Positions 25,747 through 35,113 of a stretch of 64,000 nt of DNA are shown piece by piece. Source of the stretch: Paenibacillus qinlingensis (GTDB taxonomy: Bacteria > Bacillota > Bacilli > Paenibacillales > NBRC-103111); NCBI RefSeq assembly GCF_013204845.1, contig NZ_JABMKY010000010.1, positions 1 to 64,000 of the forward strand. The letters run 5' to 3'. The notes below the pieces were generated by a model. That model was not told the DNA's origin. It ran no database searches and saw nothing but the letters and a program-made list of their open reading frames with translations. Made by a program: the position numbers and the translations under genes. Numbering within the stretch: the stretch's first letter is position 1; the number at the start of each line of letters is the position of its first letter.

Positions 25747-26283
25747 TTGAAACAAAAGTTAATTAGGAAAACGGTGCTGTACATCGTTGTACTCTTTCTA
25801 ATCATATGGCCTATTTATCAACTCGCTCAAATGTTAGGTCATCATAAGGAAGATCATGATGCCACACATTTACTGTTCCAAGTATCCTTATTTCAAATGG
25901 AAATACTGAAAAGCAGTCTAGAAGAAGCCTCTCAGAGTAAAAGTACGAATGAGCTCGATCCAGTGAGACGAGCGCTATACTCAGCGGAATACACACATGA
26001 GCGACTGATACTAGCAGCAGGGGGAAAAGAGGAGTTAAGCTCTCTCAGCTTCATGAACCAATTAAGCCAATACATACAGAGGTTACAGCTTGGTGGCGCC
26101 AGAGCTCTGAAAGCGGATGAGACGTTAACATTAAAGGAAGCCCAGAAGCAATTTGGGCACATGTATGAGATCTATGAGAAAATGATGGCATCGAACGGCG
26201 ATATTATTTCATCGCAGAATACCGAGCTATCAAAACTTGATCGCGAATTGACTTCCTTTTTAAGAAAAAAAGGGCTGCAATAG
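25747..26283 (+). CDS. Single-pass membrane protein of unknown function
   Basis: About 178 residues. A basic start (KQKLIRK) is followed by one transmembrane helix (TVLYIVVLFLIIWPIYQLA, about 8-27), then an outside helical domain with coiled-coil-like segments (LFQMEILKSSLEEASQSK; EAQKQFGHMYEIYEKMM). No catalytic motif seen. Start is a TTG with a strong GGGGGAAGAAGA before it; an ATG at 25717, ten codons upstream, is the alternative but lacks a good ribosome binding site. It stands alone before the heme operon. Length and layout resemble a receptor-type sensor ectodomain, but I do not recognise the family. Confidence 0.65.
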   Translation: MKQKLIRKTVLYIVVLFLIIWPIYQLAQMLGHHKEDHDATHLLFQVSLFQMEILKSSLEEASQSKSTNELDPVRRALYSAEYTHERLILAAGGKEELSSLSFMNQLSQYIQRLQLGGARALKADETLTLKEAQKQFGHMYEIYEKMMASNGDIISSQNTELSKLDRELTSFLRKKGLQ

Positions 26284-26396
26284 GGGATTCTGCATGGATG
26301 AGGTATAGAGGAGCACAGAGCTGTTAAAACTAACGAACAGACCCAAAGCATTCATAATTTATTCAAATATTTTGTCGGAATGTCGGTATTGCTGTG

Positions 26397-26411
26397 CTAT
26401 AATGATTCTAA
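26397..26411 (+). promoter_or_regulatory. hemA promoter -10 overlapped by a PerR-box-like operator
   Basis: An extended -10 TGCTATAAT (TATAAT at 26398-26403) lies about 34 bp before the hemA TTG. The 15 bases at 26397-26411 match the PerR box TTATAATNATTATAA at 12 of the 14 defined positions (mismatches at positions 1 and 12). The B. subtilis hemAXCDBL operon is a known PerR target, so control by peroxide and metal status is likely here too. Confidence 0.65.
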
Positions 26412-26436
26412 ATAAAACGAAAGGCAGGTGGTAACG

Positions 26437-27840
26437 TTGCATATTATCGCAGTTGGTTTGAATTATCGGACAGCCCCGGTAGAAATTCGTGAAAAGTTTG
26501 CGTTCTCAGATCAAGATTTACCCAAAGCAATCGCTGAGTTGAAAGAGACGAAAAGTATTCTAGAATGTGTTATTGTTGCCACCTGCAATCGCACTGAAAT
26601 TTATGCTGTCGTGGATCGACCTCAATTGTGCAGTCATTACTTAACGCATTTCCTTGAGCGTTGGTTTCATGTGAAGAAGGATGAGTTCCAGAAGCATTTA
26701 TATATGTACGAGAATGACAAAGCAAATGAGCATTTGTTCCGTGTAACAACGGGACTTGATTCGATGGTCATTGGGGAAACTCAGATTCTCGGTCAAGTGA
26801 GGGATGCTTTTTTAGCATCTCAACAATTGAAAGCAACGGGGTCTTATTTCAATACTTTGTTTAAACAAGCAATCACCCTTGCTAAGAAAGCTCATTCGGA
26901 AACGGGTATCAGTAATAACCCAGTCTCCATCAGCTATGCAGCCGTAGAACTCGGAAAACGGATTTTCGGAAGCTATGTGAACAAGACGATTATGATTATT
27001 GGTGCAGGCAAGATGAGTGAGTTGACCGTGAAGCATCTCTATGCGAATGGTGCAAACAAAGTTATCGTTGTGAATCGCACGTTGGAAAGAGCGATGGATT
27101 TAGCCGGCAAATTTAGCGGGGTGGCTTGCACACTTGAGGAAATGCCGAATTATCTACCTGAGGTTGATATTATCATTAGTTCGACTGGAGCGCCTGGATA
27201 CGTTCTGACGAAGAAGGATATTCAAACGTATGTGCAAAAAAGAAAATCTCGCCCGCTCTTCATGATGGATATCGCGGTTCCGCGGGATCTGGATCCTGAG
27301 ATTAGCGGCTTGCCTAACGTGTTCCTCTATGACATTGATGATTTGGAGCATATCGTGGATAAGCATTTGCAGGAGAGAAAGAAAGAAGCGGCTAAGATTG
27401 AGATCATGATCACGTCCGAAATCGCTGCTTTTGATCAATGGACGAAGACACTTGGGGTCAGTCCGCTGATTAGTGCTTTGCAAACCAAGGCGAATCAGAT
27501 TCACGAAGAAACCATGGAGAACATGCTGAATAAGTTGACTGATTTGGATGAGCGTGAGATTAAGGTGATTCGCAAACTAACGAAGAGTATTGTGAATCAA
27601 GTGTTGCGTGATCCGATTCTACGGATCAAAGAAATGGCGGGAGAGCGGCACGGCGACGATGCGCTCGAGATTTTCACCAAGCTTTTCGCATTAGAAGATA
27701 CGCTTAAACAACAAGAACAGGCAGATCAAATAGCACAAGAGTTGGAGTCAGGCTTTAACAAAGTGGAAAGTAAACAAACGTTGGATGAGAAGTTGTCCGT
27801 TCGTAGTTTGCAAAACGTGGATGTTCTAGCCCCATCTTGA
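26437..27840 (+). CDS. hemA: Glutamyl-tRNA reductase
   Basis: First committed step of C5-pathway tetrapyrrole synthesis: reduces Glu-tRNA(Glu) to glutamate-1-semialdehyde with NADPH. 467 residues starting MHIIAVGLNYRTAP. Catalytic Cys50 is in VATCNRTE; GETQILGQVRDAF and the NADPH-binding GAGKMSEL follow, and the C-terminal dimer helix ends the protein. The TTG at 26437 with AGGCAGGTGGTAACG upstream matches known HemA N-termini; GTG 26428 is inside the Shine-Dalgarno. A rare start may limit expression. First gene of a long heme operon, behind a PerR-box-like site. Confidence 0.96.
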   Translation: MHIIAVGLNYRTAPVEIREKFAFSDQDLPKAIAELKETKSILECVIVATCNRTEIYAVVDRPQLCSHYLTHFLERWFHVKKDEFQKHLYMYENDKANEHLFRVTTGLDSMVIGETQILGQVRDAFLASQQLKATGSYFNTLFKQAITLAKKAHSETGISNNPVSISYAAVELGKRIFGSYVNKTIMIIGAGKMSELTVKHLYANGANKVIVVNRTLERAMDLAGKFSGVACTLEEMPNYLPEVDIIISSTGAPGYVLTKKDIQTYVQKRKSRPLFMMDIAVPRDLDPEISGLPNVFLYDIDDLEHIVDKHLQERKKEAAKIEIMITSEIAAFDQWTKTLGVSPLISALQTKANQIHEETMENMLNKLTDLDEREIKVIRKLTKSIVNQVLRDPILRIKEMAGERHGDDALEIFTKLFALEDTLKQQEQADQIAQELESGFNKVESKQTLDEKLSVRSLQNVDVLAPS

Positions 27841-27872
27841 TAAAAAGGCGCTAACCGCCTAGGAGAGGTGCC

Positions 27873-28703
27873 ATGGTTACACGTAGCTGGTTGTTTGATG
27901 CGATGATTTATATGTATGCCCTGAGCCTACTGTTTTACTTTTCGGATTTCGCCAATGCGAGCCGGAGCGCGAAACGGATGGGGACGGGGCTGCTTTTGTT
28001 TGTATGGGTTTTGCAAACCGCTTACTTGGCGATTAGTTTATATGGTCATTTGACGGAATGGGCTTTTGTTCGATCTGACGTGCTCTTTATGTTTTCGTGG
28101 CTGATTGTAACGATATCCTTGATTATCAACCGTTTTTTCAGGATTGAATTGTTCGTGTTTTTCGTGAATGTACTTGGTTTTGCTATACTCGCACTAAATA
28201 TATTTGGGAATCCACATGTTGTGCCGATCAAGTCCGATTGGGAAATTAATGATGAGCTATTATTTATTCATATTTCATTAGCGATTGGCAGTTATGCCGC
28301 CTTTTCAATTGCTGCTATTTTTTCAGGGATGTACATATTTTTACATACAAGGTTGAAGAGTAAAAATTTCTCGCAGGCTGTCATGAGACTGCCATCTCTT
28401 GAGAAAATTGAGCATTATACGTATTTGTCGGTCATTATCGGAGGGCCGTTGCTTCTAATGGCTTTAAGTCTTGGTGTGGTGTGGGTTGTGCTTGAAGGCA
28501 ATCGCAATCTCCTCTATGATCCTAAAGTAATCAATTCTTTCTTCGTGTTGGCAGCTTATGCGTTTTACTTATTTCAACATAAATCCATGCGGATTTCGGG
28601 GAATAAGCTAGCTGTTTGGAATTTAGCGGCCTTCTGTATCGTCGTGTTGAATTTCGTTGTTTCGAATCTTGTTTCTGATTTTCACGGGTGGATATGGAGT
28701 TAA
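27873..28703 (+). CDS. hemX: HemX, CcsA-family membrane protein
   Basis: 276 residues with about eight hydrophobic helices, of the cytochrome c assembly (CcsA/CcmC) family. In B. subtilis HemX is a membrane protein that lowers the amount of HemA, so it is a negative effector of 5-aminolevulinate synthesis; the same position after hemA supports orthology. ATG 27873 has AGGAGAGGTGCC upstream. Its 3' end overlaps the next gene by about 10 bp. Confidence 0.9.
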   Translation: MVTRSWLFDAMIYMYALSLLFYFSDFANASRSAKRMGTGLLLFVWVLQTAYLAISLYGHLTEWAFVRSDVLFMFSWLIVTISLIINRFFRIELFVFFVNVLGFAILALNIFGNPHVVPIKSDWEINDELLFIHISLAIGSYAAFSIAAIFSGMYIFLHTRLKSKNFSQAVMRLPSLEKIEHYTYLSVIIGGPLLLMALSLGVVWVVLEGNRNLLYDPKVINSFFVLAAYAFYLFQHKSMRISGNKLAVWNLAAFCIVVLNFVVSNLVSDFHGWIWS

Positions 28704-29443
28704 ATGGTTGGCAGCATCCTTTTCCCGTTATGATGAATTTAGCAAGACGCCGGTGCTTGATTGTCGGTGGAGGTCCGATAGCGGAACGGAAATTACGCTC
28801 GTTGCTTGCGGCTGGAGCCGAGGTGACGCTTGTTAGTCCAGCGTTCACGGTTGGAATTCTTGAGATGGCGCATCAACCAAATGTGATCGTGAAGAGACAG
28901 TCCTATGATTCAGGGATGTGGGTATCCCATGATGAGACAAGCTTTGCATTAGTCATTGCGGCAACGAACGATGCCCAAGTCAATAGACAGATCGCAGAGG
29001 ATGCGAATGCGCATCGCTTGCTCGTCAATATTGTTGATCAACCAGACCTGAGCTCGTTCATCCTACCTTCCGTTGTTCGTCGAGGGAAGCTGGTCATTAC
29101 GGTTTCCACTGGGGGAGCTAGTCCATCAGCAGCGCGTAAAATTGCCAAAGAGATCGACAAAACTTATGGCGATGAGTATGAAATTTATTTGGATTTTCTC
29201 AGCGAAACTCGCTTGTTCATTCAGGAACACGTGAAGGATAAAGAAGCAAGGCAGGGCCTATTTAAAGACATGCTGGCATGGGATCTCATGCCTTTGATCC
29301 GTGAAGGAAAGTTTGAAGACTGGAAAGAGAAGTTCAACCTTGCCTTACATGATGAAGCTTGGATGCAATCACAAGAGCAAGGACAAGTAGAAAGTGGACG
29401 GCCTTCTTGGTCTTTCATCAATGAGATTGGGCAGCACGTATAG
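28694..29443 (+). CDS. Precorrin-2 dehydrogenase / sirohydrochlorin ferrochelatase-type protein
   Basis: About 249 residues with an N-terminal NAD-binding fold, [27 protein letters not shown] (recognised as [13 protein letters not shown] then LVSP), LVIAATND, and the small Met8/CysG-type helical domain with [17 protein letters not shown]. It would oxidise precorrin-2 to sirohydrochlorin, and perhaps insert iron, for siroheme. Together with the CobA half of the fusion gene downstream this gives a siroheme branch inside the heme operon. Start uncertain: ATG 28694 or GTG 28688, both overlapping the hemX end; translation is probably coupled. Confidence 0.88.
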   Translation: MELNGWQHPFPVMMNLARRRCLIVGGGPIAERKLRSLLAAGAEVTLVSPAFTVGILEMAHQPNVIVKRQSYDSGMWVSHDETSFALVIAATNDAQVNRQIAEDANAHRLLVNIVDQPDLSSFILPSVVRRGKLVITVSTGGASPSAARKIAKEIDKTYGDEYEIYLDFLSETRLFIQEHVKDKEARQGLFKDMLAWDLMPLIREGKFEDWKEKFNLALHDEAWMQSQEQGQVESGRPSWSFINEIGQHV

Positions 29444-29456
29444 GAGGCGGAGACGA

Positions 29457-30401
29457 ATGAAAACGATTATTGTAGGGACAAGACAAAGTGCTTTGGCACT
29501 GACTCAAACAGGACAAGCTGTTGAGCTATTAAAGCAGCTTGCTTCCGAGCATGGCATCGAATGTCAATTTGAAATTAAGAAAATTGTGACGAAGGGCGAT
29601 CGGATTTTGGACGTCACGTTATCCAAAGTCGGAGGCAAAGGCTTATTCGTTAAGGAAATCGAACAAGCGTTGACCGACGGCGAGATTGATATCGCCGTCC
29701 ATAGCATGAAGGATATGCCTTTCGAGTTGCCCGAAGGTCTCGTTGTTGGCGCGATCCCTAAGCGCGAGGATGCGCGCGATGCGTTGATCACGCGCGGAGG
29801 CAAATCGCTCGACGAGCTGCCGCAAGGTGCGCTCGTCGGCACAAGTTCGCTGCGCCGAGCTAGCCAGCTCCAGCATCACCGCCCGGATCTCCGGATCGAG
29901 TCGATCCGGGGCAACATTGATTCGAGGCTGCGCAAGCTCGAAGAAGAGAACTTCGATGCGATTATGCTTGCCGCCGCCGGTCTTCACCGGATCGGCTGGC
30001 AAGATCGCATCTCCAGCTACTTGCCGCCCGAGCTATGCCTCCCTGCCGTAGGGCAGGGAGCGCTATGCATCGAGTGCCGCGGCAACGACGCTTTCGTGCT
30101 GGACTTGCTGGGCAAGTTCCAGCATGAGCCAACGGCGCTTGCCGTGCGAGCGGAGCGGGCTTTCCTCGGCAGACTCAACGGAGGCTGCCAGGTGCCGCTC
30201 GGAGCATACGCGAGCGTCGAGAACAGCAGCGGGGAAGACGCCCCGCTGCTGACCCTGACCGGCATGGTCGGGACGCCGGATGGCGTGACCATGCTCAAGG
30301 AAACGGCTTCCGGGAATGATCCGGAAGCGTTGGGAGCGTTAGTCGCAGATAAGCTCATCGCTCAAGGAGCTGAGAAGATTCTAGCTGAGGTGAGGGAGTG
30401 A
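29457..30401 (+). CDS. hemC: Porphobilinogen deaminase (hydroxymethylbilane synthase)
   Basis: Joins four porphobilinogens into hydroxymethylbilane on a dipyrromethane cofactor. 314 residues: [15 protein letters not shown] at the start, [49 protein letters not shown], and the cofactor Cys in [15 protein letters not shown] 29457 follows ATAGGAGGCGGAGACGA. The middle of the gene (about 29740-30340) is visibly richer in G+C than its own ends and neighbours. It overlaps or abuts the cobA-hemD fusion. Confidence 0.95.
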   Translation: MKTIIVGTRQSALALTQTGQAVELLKQLASEHGIECQFEIKKIVTKGDRILDVTLSKVGGKGLFVKEIEQALTDGEIDIAVHSMKDMPFELPEGLVVGAIPKREDARDALITRGGKSLDELPQGALVGTSSLRRASQLQHHRPDLRIESIRGNIDSRLRKLEEENFDAIMLAAAGLHRIGWQDRISSYLPPELCLPAVGQGALCIECRGNDAFVLDLLGKFQHEPTALAVRAERAFLGRLNGGCQVPLGAYASVENSSGEDAPLLTLTGMVGTPDGVTMLKETASGNDPEALGALVADKLIAQGAEKILAEVRE

Positions 30402-30406
30402 TCACT

Positions 30407-31951
30407 GTGAACAAAGGAAGAGTTTTTCTTGTTGGAGCGGGTCCTGGAGATCCTAAGCTCATCTCGGTACGCGGGATGGAAGCGATCCAAAGAGCTGATG
30501 TCATCGTATATGATCGACTGGCGAATCCACGCTTATTGAAGCATCGTAGACCAGAAGCAGAACTCATCTTTGTTGGCAAGCTGCCTGACAAACATATATT
30601 AAAGCAAGAAGAAATCAATCAGTTGCTCGTGGATTTGGCGTTACAAGGGAAGATCGTAACACGCCTTAAAGGTGGAGATCCGAGTGTGTTCGGACGTGTC
30701 GGAGAAGAAGCCGAGCTGCTGACAGATAACAATATTACTTATGACATTATCCCAGGAATCACTTCTTCGATCGCCGTACCTGCATATGCAGGTATTCCGG
30801 TCACGCATCGCGATTTCACCTCGTCAGTCGCGATTGTAACGGGCCATGAGTATCCAAATAAAACGTATTCCAGCTTGAACTGGGAGCATCTAGCCAAAGC
30901 GATTGGCACAATGGTGTTTCTGATGGGCGTCGCCAATCTAGAGCAAATATGCCGCGAGTTAATTCGCTGTGGGAAGCCGCCAGAAATGCCTGTTGCCTTA
31001 GTGCGATGGGGAACTTGGGCGGATCAAGCGACGATAACAGGTACACTTGCAGATATTACAGAAAAAGTAAGAGAAGCGAACTTCAAATCTCCGGCCGTCA
31101 TTATCGTTGGCGAGGTTGTTAAGCTTCGTGAGAAGCTGGCGTGGATGGAAAAGAAGCCGCTGTTTGGCAAGCGAGTACTTGTCACGAGAGCTCGGAGTCA
31201 AGCGAGTGAGCTTGTCGATCTTATCGATGATTTGGGTGGAGAACCCGTCGAGTTCCCGGTCATTCGTTTACAACCGCCAAGTCGCCAAGAAGCTAGGCAA
31301 GCATTGGATCTCGCACTTGAGAGACTGCAGGAGTTTGACTGGATTGTGCTAACGAGTGCGAATGGTGTTGAATTTTTCTTCCGCAGACTGCGTGAGTTAG
31401 GCATTGATGTTCGCAGAATGGGGAAGGCACGAATTGCTGCAGTAGGTCCTAAGACCGCTGAGGCGCTCGCTGAGCGTGGTATCATTGCAGACGTCCTACC
31501 AGCCAAGTATCATGGGGAAGGCATCTTAGATGCCATTGAAGGGGATTTGAACGCAGGTCAGAAAGTGTTGCTGCCGACAGCAGACTTAGCACGTGATTAC
31601 TTACCGTCAAAATTGAAAGAACTCGGTCTCGAAGTTACCGAAGTGGATGTATATGAGAATGTATTGACCACGGATGACGGAGAAGAGATTATACATCTTT
31701 TGCAAAATCAAAGCATTCATATCATCACTTTTACAAGCTCATCGACCGTTACGAATTTACTCGAAGCGCTAAAGCAACTCGGTATGGAAGATCCGTTATC
31801 GCTTCTACAAGGCGTGGAGATTGCAGTTATTGGTCCCAAAACGGCAGAGACTGTCCTACAAGCAGGACTGTCGATCACATATACGGCTGAAGAAGCAACA
31901 GTGGCTTCTTTGGTACAAAGCATGATTCAAGGAGGCGGAAATCCATCATGA
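30407..31951 (+). CDS. cobA-hemD: Fused uroporphyrinogen-III C-methyltransferase / uroporphyrinogen-III synthase (CobA-HemD)
   Basis: Two domains in one chain of about 514 residues. Residues 1-245: SUMT/CobA, with [15 protein letters not shown], the DVIVYDRL region, [26 protein letters not shown] and the VFLMGV segment; it makes precorrin-2 for siroheme. Residues 250-510: HemD, with [37 protein letters not shown] and [10 protein letters not shown]; it closes hydroxymethylbilane to uroporphyrinogen III. Fusion places the branch-point enzyme on the producer of its substrate. Start GTG 30407 has GGGAGTGATC upstream; GTG 30398 is possible. It overlaps hemB by four bases (ATGA). Confidence 0.93.
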   Translation: MNKGRVFLVGAGPGDPKLISVRGMEAIQRADVIVYDRLANPRLLKHRRPEAELIFVGKLPDKHILKQEEINQLLVDLALQGKIVTRLKGGDPSVFGRVGEEAELLTDNNITYDIIPGITSSIAVPAYAGIPVTHRDFTSSVAIVTGHEYPNKTYSSLNWEHLAKAIGTMVFLMGVANLEQICRELIRCGKPPEMPVALVRWGTWADQATITGTLADITEKVREANFKSPAVIIVGEVVKLREKLAWMEKKPLFGKRVLVTRARSQASELVDLIDDLGGEPVEFPVIRLQPPSRQEARQALDLALERLQEFDWIVLTSANGVEFFFRRLRELGIDVRRMGKARIAAVGPKTAEALAERGIIADVLPAKYHGEGILDAIEGDLNAGQKVLLPTADLARDYLPSKLKELGLEVTEVDVYENVLTTDDGEEIIHLLQNQSIHIITFTSSSTVTNLLEALKQLGMEDPLSLLQGVEIAVIGPKTAETVLQAGLSITYTAEEATVASLVQSMIQGGGNPS

Positions 31952-32940
31952 GTTTTCCAATCGTTCGTAACCGCCGCTTACGCGGAAATGCAGCTATACG
32001 TAATCTTGTTCGTGAGAATCAAGTGACAGTGAACGATGTCGTTCAACCGATCTTTGTTACTCATGGTACAAATGTAAAATCAGAAATAGCCTCGATGCCT
32101 GGTGTGTATCATTTCTCACTCGATCGTGTGAAAGAGGAAATCGATGAAATCACGCAATTGGGTATCCAAGCGATTCTCTTGTTCGGTGTACCTGATTACA
32201 AAGACGCAACTGGAACGTCCGCATTTATGGATGACGGTATCGTACAGCAAGCAACACGCTTTATTAAAGAACTTAACCCTAACTTGCTGATTATCGCAGA
32301 TACGTGTTTATGTCAATTTACCGATACAGGTCATTGTGGGGTTATTCATCACCACCCGATTACAGGGCAAGCGGATGTCGCGAATGATCCTTCTTTGGAA
32401 TTACTTGTTCGCACAGCTGTCTCTCAAGCCAAAGCGGGTGCAGATATTATCGCCCCTTCCAATATGATGGATGGTTATGTACAAGCCATTCGCACAGGAC
32501 TTGATGAGGCTGGTTATGAGAACACGCCAATCATGGCGTACTCCGTCAAATATGCTTCGGCCTACTACGGACCGTTCCGCGATGCTGCGCATTCCACACC
32601 GCAATTCGGCGACCGGAAAACGTATCAAATGGATCCAGCTAACGGTCGTGAAGCCCTTCGTGAAGCGTCAAGCGACGTCATCGAGGGAGCAGATTTCTTA
32701 ATGGTGAAACCAGCGCTCGCTTATATGGACATTATCCGCATGCTGAAGGATAACTTCGACTTGCCTGTTGTCGCTTACAATGTGAGTGCAGAGTACGCTA
32801 TGGTGAAGGCTGCTGCTCAGCAAGGCTGGGTGAATGAAGAAGCGATTGTGATGGAAACGATGATAGGCTTCAAACGTGCAGGAGCAGATATTATCTTGAC
32901 CTATTTCGCCAAAGATATCGCTCGCTACTTGCAAAAGTAA
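31948..32940 (+). CDS. hemB: Porphobilinogen synthase (delta-aminolevulinate dehydratase)
   Basis: Condenses two 5-aminolevulinates. 330 residues. The zinc-type cysteine cluster is present in [14 protein letters not shown] (C-x-C-x7-C), and the two Schiff-base lysines are in [16 protein letters not shown] and [35 protein letters not shown] is the active-site lid. ATGA overlap with cobA-hemD implies coupling. About 160 bp separate it from hemE, with a TATAAT at 33047-33052 that may serve as an internal promoter. Confidence 0.96.
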   Translation: MSFPIVRNRRLRGNAAIRNLVRENQVTVNDVVQPIFVTHGTNVKSEIASMPGVYHFSLDRVKEEIDEITQLGIQAILLFGVPDYKDATGTSAFMDDGIVQQATRFIKELNPNLLIIADTCLCQFTDTGHCGVIHHHPITGQADVANDPSLELLVRTAVSQAKAGADIIAPSNMMDGYVQAIRTGLDEAGYENTPIMAYSVKYASAYYGPFRDAAHSTPQFGDRKTYQMDPANGREALREASSDVIEGADFLMVKPALAYMDIIRMLKDNFDLPVVAYNVSAEYAMVKAAAQQGWVNEEAIVMETMIGFKRAGADIILTYFAKDIARYLQK

Positions 32941-33099
32941 GGAGATCATGAACCATTTGTCCTCTGTGCTGTATAACGGAGTTCGAGTGGTTCTTTTTGT
33001 CATACTTTTGTCGCAATAGATAAGCTTACGTTGGTTGTGAGAGGGGTATAATTAGGGCATAATGGATGAGAATAGATGGAAACAAGAGGAAGGTGCCTC

Positions 33100-34164
33100 A
33101 TGAGTTATAACGATAATTTTATTAAAGCATGCCGGAAAGAAAAAGTTGATACACTGCCTGTGTGGTATATGCGTCAAGCCGGTCGCTACGACCCGGACTA
33201 CCGTAAGATCAAGGAAAAGTACTCCTTGCTTGAAATTTGTCAGCAACCAGAGCTAGCTGCTGAAGTAACGATGATGCCGATCAAAAAGCTTGGCGTAGAT
33301 GCCGCGATTTTGTACTCGGATATTATGAATCCAGTGGCTTCGTTGGGTGTTGATTTTGATATTGTGAAAGATATCGGTCCCGTGATACATACGCCGGTTC
33401 GCACGGCACAAGATGTTGAACGACTTCGTCCAATTGATGTGGAGAAGGATTTGTCCCACATTCTTCAAACAATTCGTATATTAGATAAAGAATTAGAGGT
33501 TCCGTTGATTTCGTTCGCGGGTGCGCCATTTACGATCGCCAGCTATTTGATCGAGGGCAGACCCTCCAAGAGTTATATTCGTACGAAACAAATGATGTAT
33601 TCTGAACCAGCCGTCTGGTTCGCCTTGATGGATAAGCTTGGGGATATGGTTATCACGTATCTACGCGCGCATATCGCCAATGGGGCAAAAGCTGTTCAAG
33701 TATTCGATAGCTGGGTGGGGGCTCTCTCTCCGGCCGATTTCGACGTCTATGTACGTCCTACGATGATGCGGATTTTCAAAGAACTATCCGATTTGAAAGA
33801 ACCGAAAATTTATTTCCCTGGCGTTAGCTCAGGTGAATTGCTGCCGTATCTGACAACCATTCAAGCTGATGTGATTGGTTTGGATTGGCGTGTCCCGATT
33901 AATGTTGGGCGTGAAAGACTACAGAACCGATATGCTGTGCAAGGGAACCTAGATCCGTATATTCTAACAGCGCCGATGAGTGTGATTGAAGCGCAAGCGA
34001 AAGCCATTATGGATGAAGGGATGAAGCAACCAGGGTTTATTTTCAACCTCGGGCATGGCTTATTCCCAGAAGCATCATTGGAGAAATTGAAGGAACTAAC
34101 GACATTTGTTCATTCCTATTCGCATTCCGTTTTAACCCAGCAAGCTGGAAAGAGTGGTGTTTAA
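33100..34164 (+). CDS. hemE: Uroporphyrinogen decarboxylase
   Basis: Removes four acetate carboxyls to give coproporphyrinogen III. 354 residues, with the hallmark PVWYMRQAGRYDPDYR near the N-terminus, ILYSDIMNP, FAGAPFTIASYLIEG, VFDSWVGALSP, the GLDWR motif and NLGHGLFPEA. ATG 33100 follows GAGGAAGGTGCCTC. In B. subtilis hemEHY is a separate operon; here it follows hemB directly. It ends 1 bp before the hemH start. Confidence 0.96.
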   Translation: MSYNDNFIKACRKEKVDTLPVWYMRQAGRYDPDYRKIKEKYSLLEICQQPELAAEVTMMPIKKLGVDAAILYSDIMNPVASLGVDFDIVKDIGPVIHTPVRTAQDVERLRPIDVEKDLSHILQTIRILDKELEVPLISFAGAPFTIASYLIEGRPSKSYIRTKQMMYSEPAVWFALMDKLGDMVITYLRAHIANGAKAVQVFDSWVGALSPADFDVYVRPTMMRIFKELSDLKEPKIYFPGVSSGELLPYLTTIQADVIGLDWRVPINVGRERLQNRYAVQGNLDPYILTAPMSVIEAQAKAIMDEGMKQPGFIFNLGHGLFPEASLEKLKELTTFVHSYSHSVLTQQAGKSGV

Positions 34165-34165
34165 C

Positions 34166-35113
34166 ATGACCAAAAAGCGCATTGGCGTCTTAGTGATGTC
34201 GTACGGTACGCCGGAAAGCTTAGATCAAGTAGAAGCGTACTATACGCATATCCGTCGTGGTCATCCTCCGACCCCTGAGCAATTGCATGAATTAACGACG
34301 CGTTATGAGGCTATTGTCGGTGGCTTCTTCCCGCTGCGTGAAAATACGAATAAACAAGTAAAAGGACTCGAAGCTACGCTTCGTCAAGAGCATCCTGAGC
34401 TTGAATTCGTCTGCTACCAAGGCCTTAAGCACGCTCAGCCTTACGTAGAAGATGGCGTTGAACAAATGGTTAAAGACGGCATCACAGAGGCTGTAGGGGT
34501 CGTTCTAGCGCCTCACTACTCGACGATGAGTGTCGGTGGTTATGTGAAACGAGCGAAGGATAAGGCGGAAGCGCTAGGTCTTCAAATAACTTTCGTTCTG
34601 GATTATCACCTCCATGGGAAGCTGCTCGATGCATTGCAAACACGTGTAGAGAAAGCATTGGGGAAATTTGCTGAGGCGGATCGGGATAACGTGAGAGTCA
34701 TCTTTACAGCACATAGCTTGCCGGAGAAAATTCTGGAAATGAAGGATCCATACCCGGATCAATTGCTGGCTACCTCCAAAGCGCTTGCTGAGCGGGTAGG
34801 TCTTACGAATTGGCAGTTTGGTTGGCAAAGTGCGGGCCAGACAGCCATGCCTTGGTTAGGTCCGGATATTATGGACGTCATGCGTACGATTAAGCAAGAA
34901 GAAGGCGTGGATAAGATACTCCTCTGTCCAATCGGTTTCGTTTCTGATCATTTAGAAGTTCTGTATGATATCGATATCGAAGCACAAGGGTTAGCGAAAG
35001 AGCTAGGCGTTCACTTGGAACGTACAGAGTCGCTCAACACTGATCCTCTATATATGGAAACCTTAAGTGATGTTGTCTACAAGAAATGGCAAGAGGCAGC
35101 TGGTTCAGAATGA
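34166..35113 (+). CDS. hemH: Coproporphyrin III ferrochelatase (HemH/CpfC)
   Basis: Inserts Fe(II) into coproporphyrin III in the Gram-positive coproporphyrin-dependent heme pathway. 315 residues: VMSYGTPESLDQVEAYYTHIRRG, the catalytic-His region LAPHYSTMSVGGY, TAHSLPEKI, FGWQSAGQTAMPWLGP and CPIGFVSDHLEVLYDIDIEA with the conserved His and Glu. ATG 34166 is favoured over GTG 34154 by position. It shares ATGA with hemY. Confidence 0.95.
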   Translation: MTKKRIGVLVMSYGTPESLDQVEAYYTHIRRGHPPTPEQLHELTTRYEAIVGGFFPLRENTNKQVKGLEATLRQEHPELEFVCYQGLKHAQPYVEDGVEQMVKDGITEAVGVVLAPHYSTMSVGGYVKRAKDKAEALGLQITFVLDYHLHGKLLDALQTRVEKALGKFAEADRDNVRVIFTAHSLPEKILEMKDPYPDQLLATSKALAERVGLTNWQFGWQSAGQTAMPWLGPDIMDVMRTIKQEEGVDKILLCPIGFVSDHLEVLYDIDIEAQGLAKELGVHLERTESLNTDPLYMETLSDVVYKKWQEAAGSE

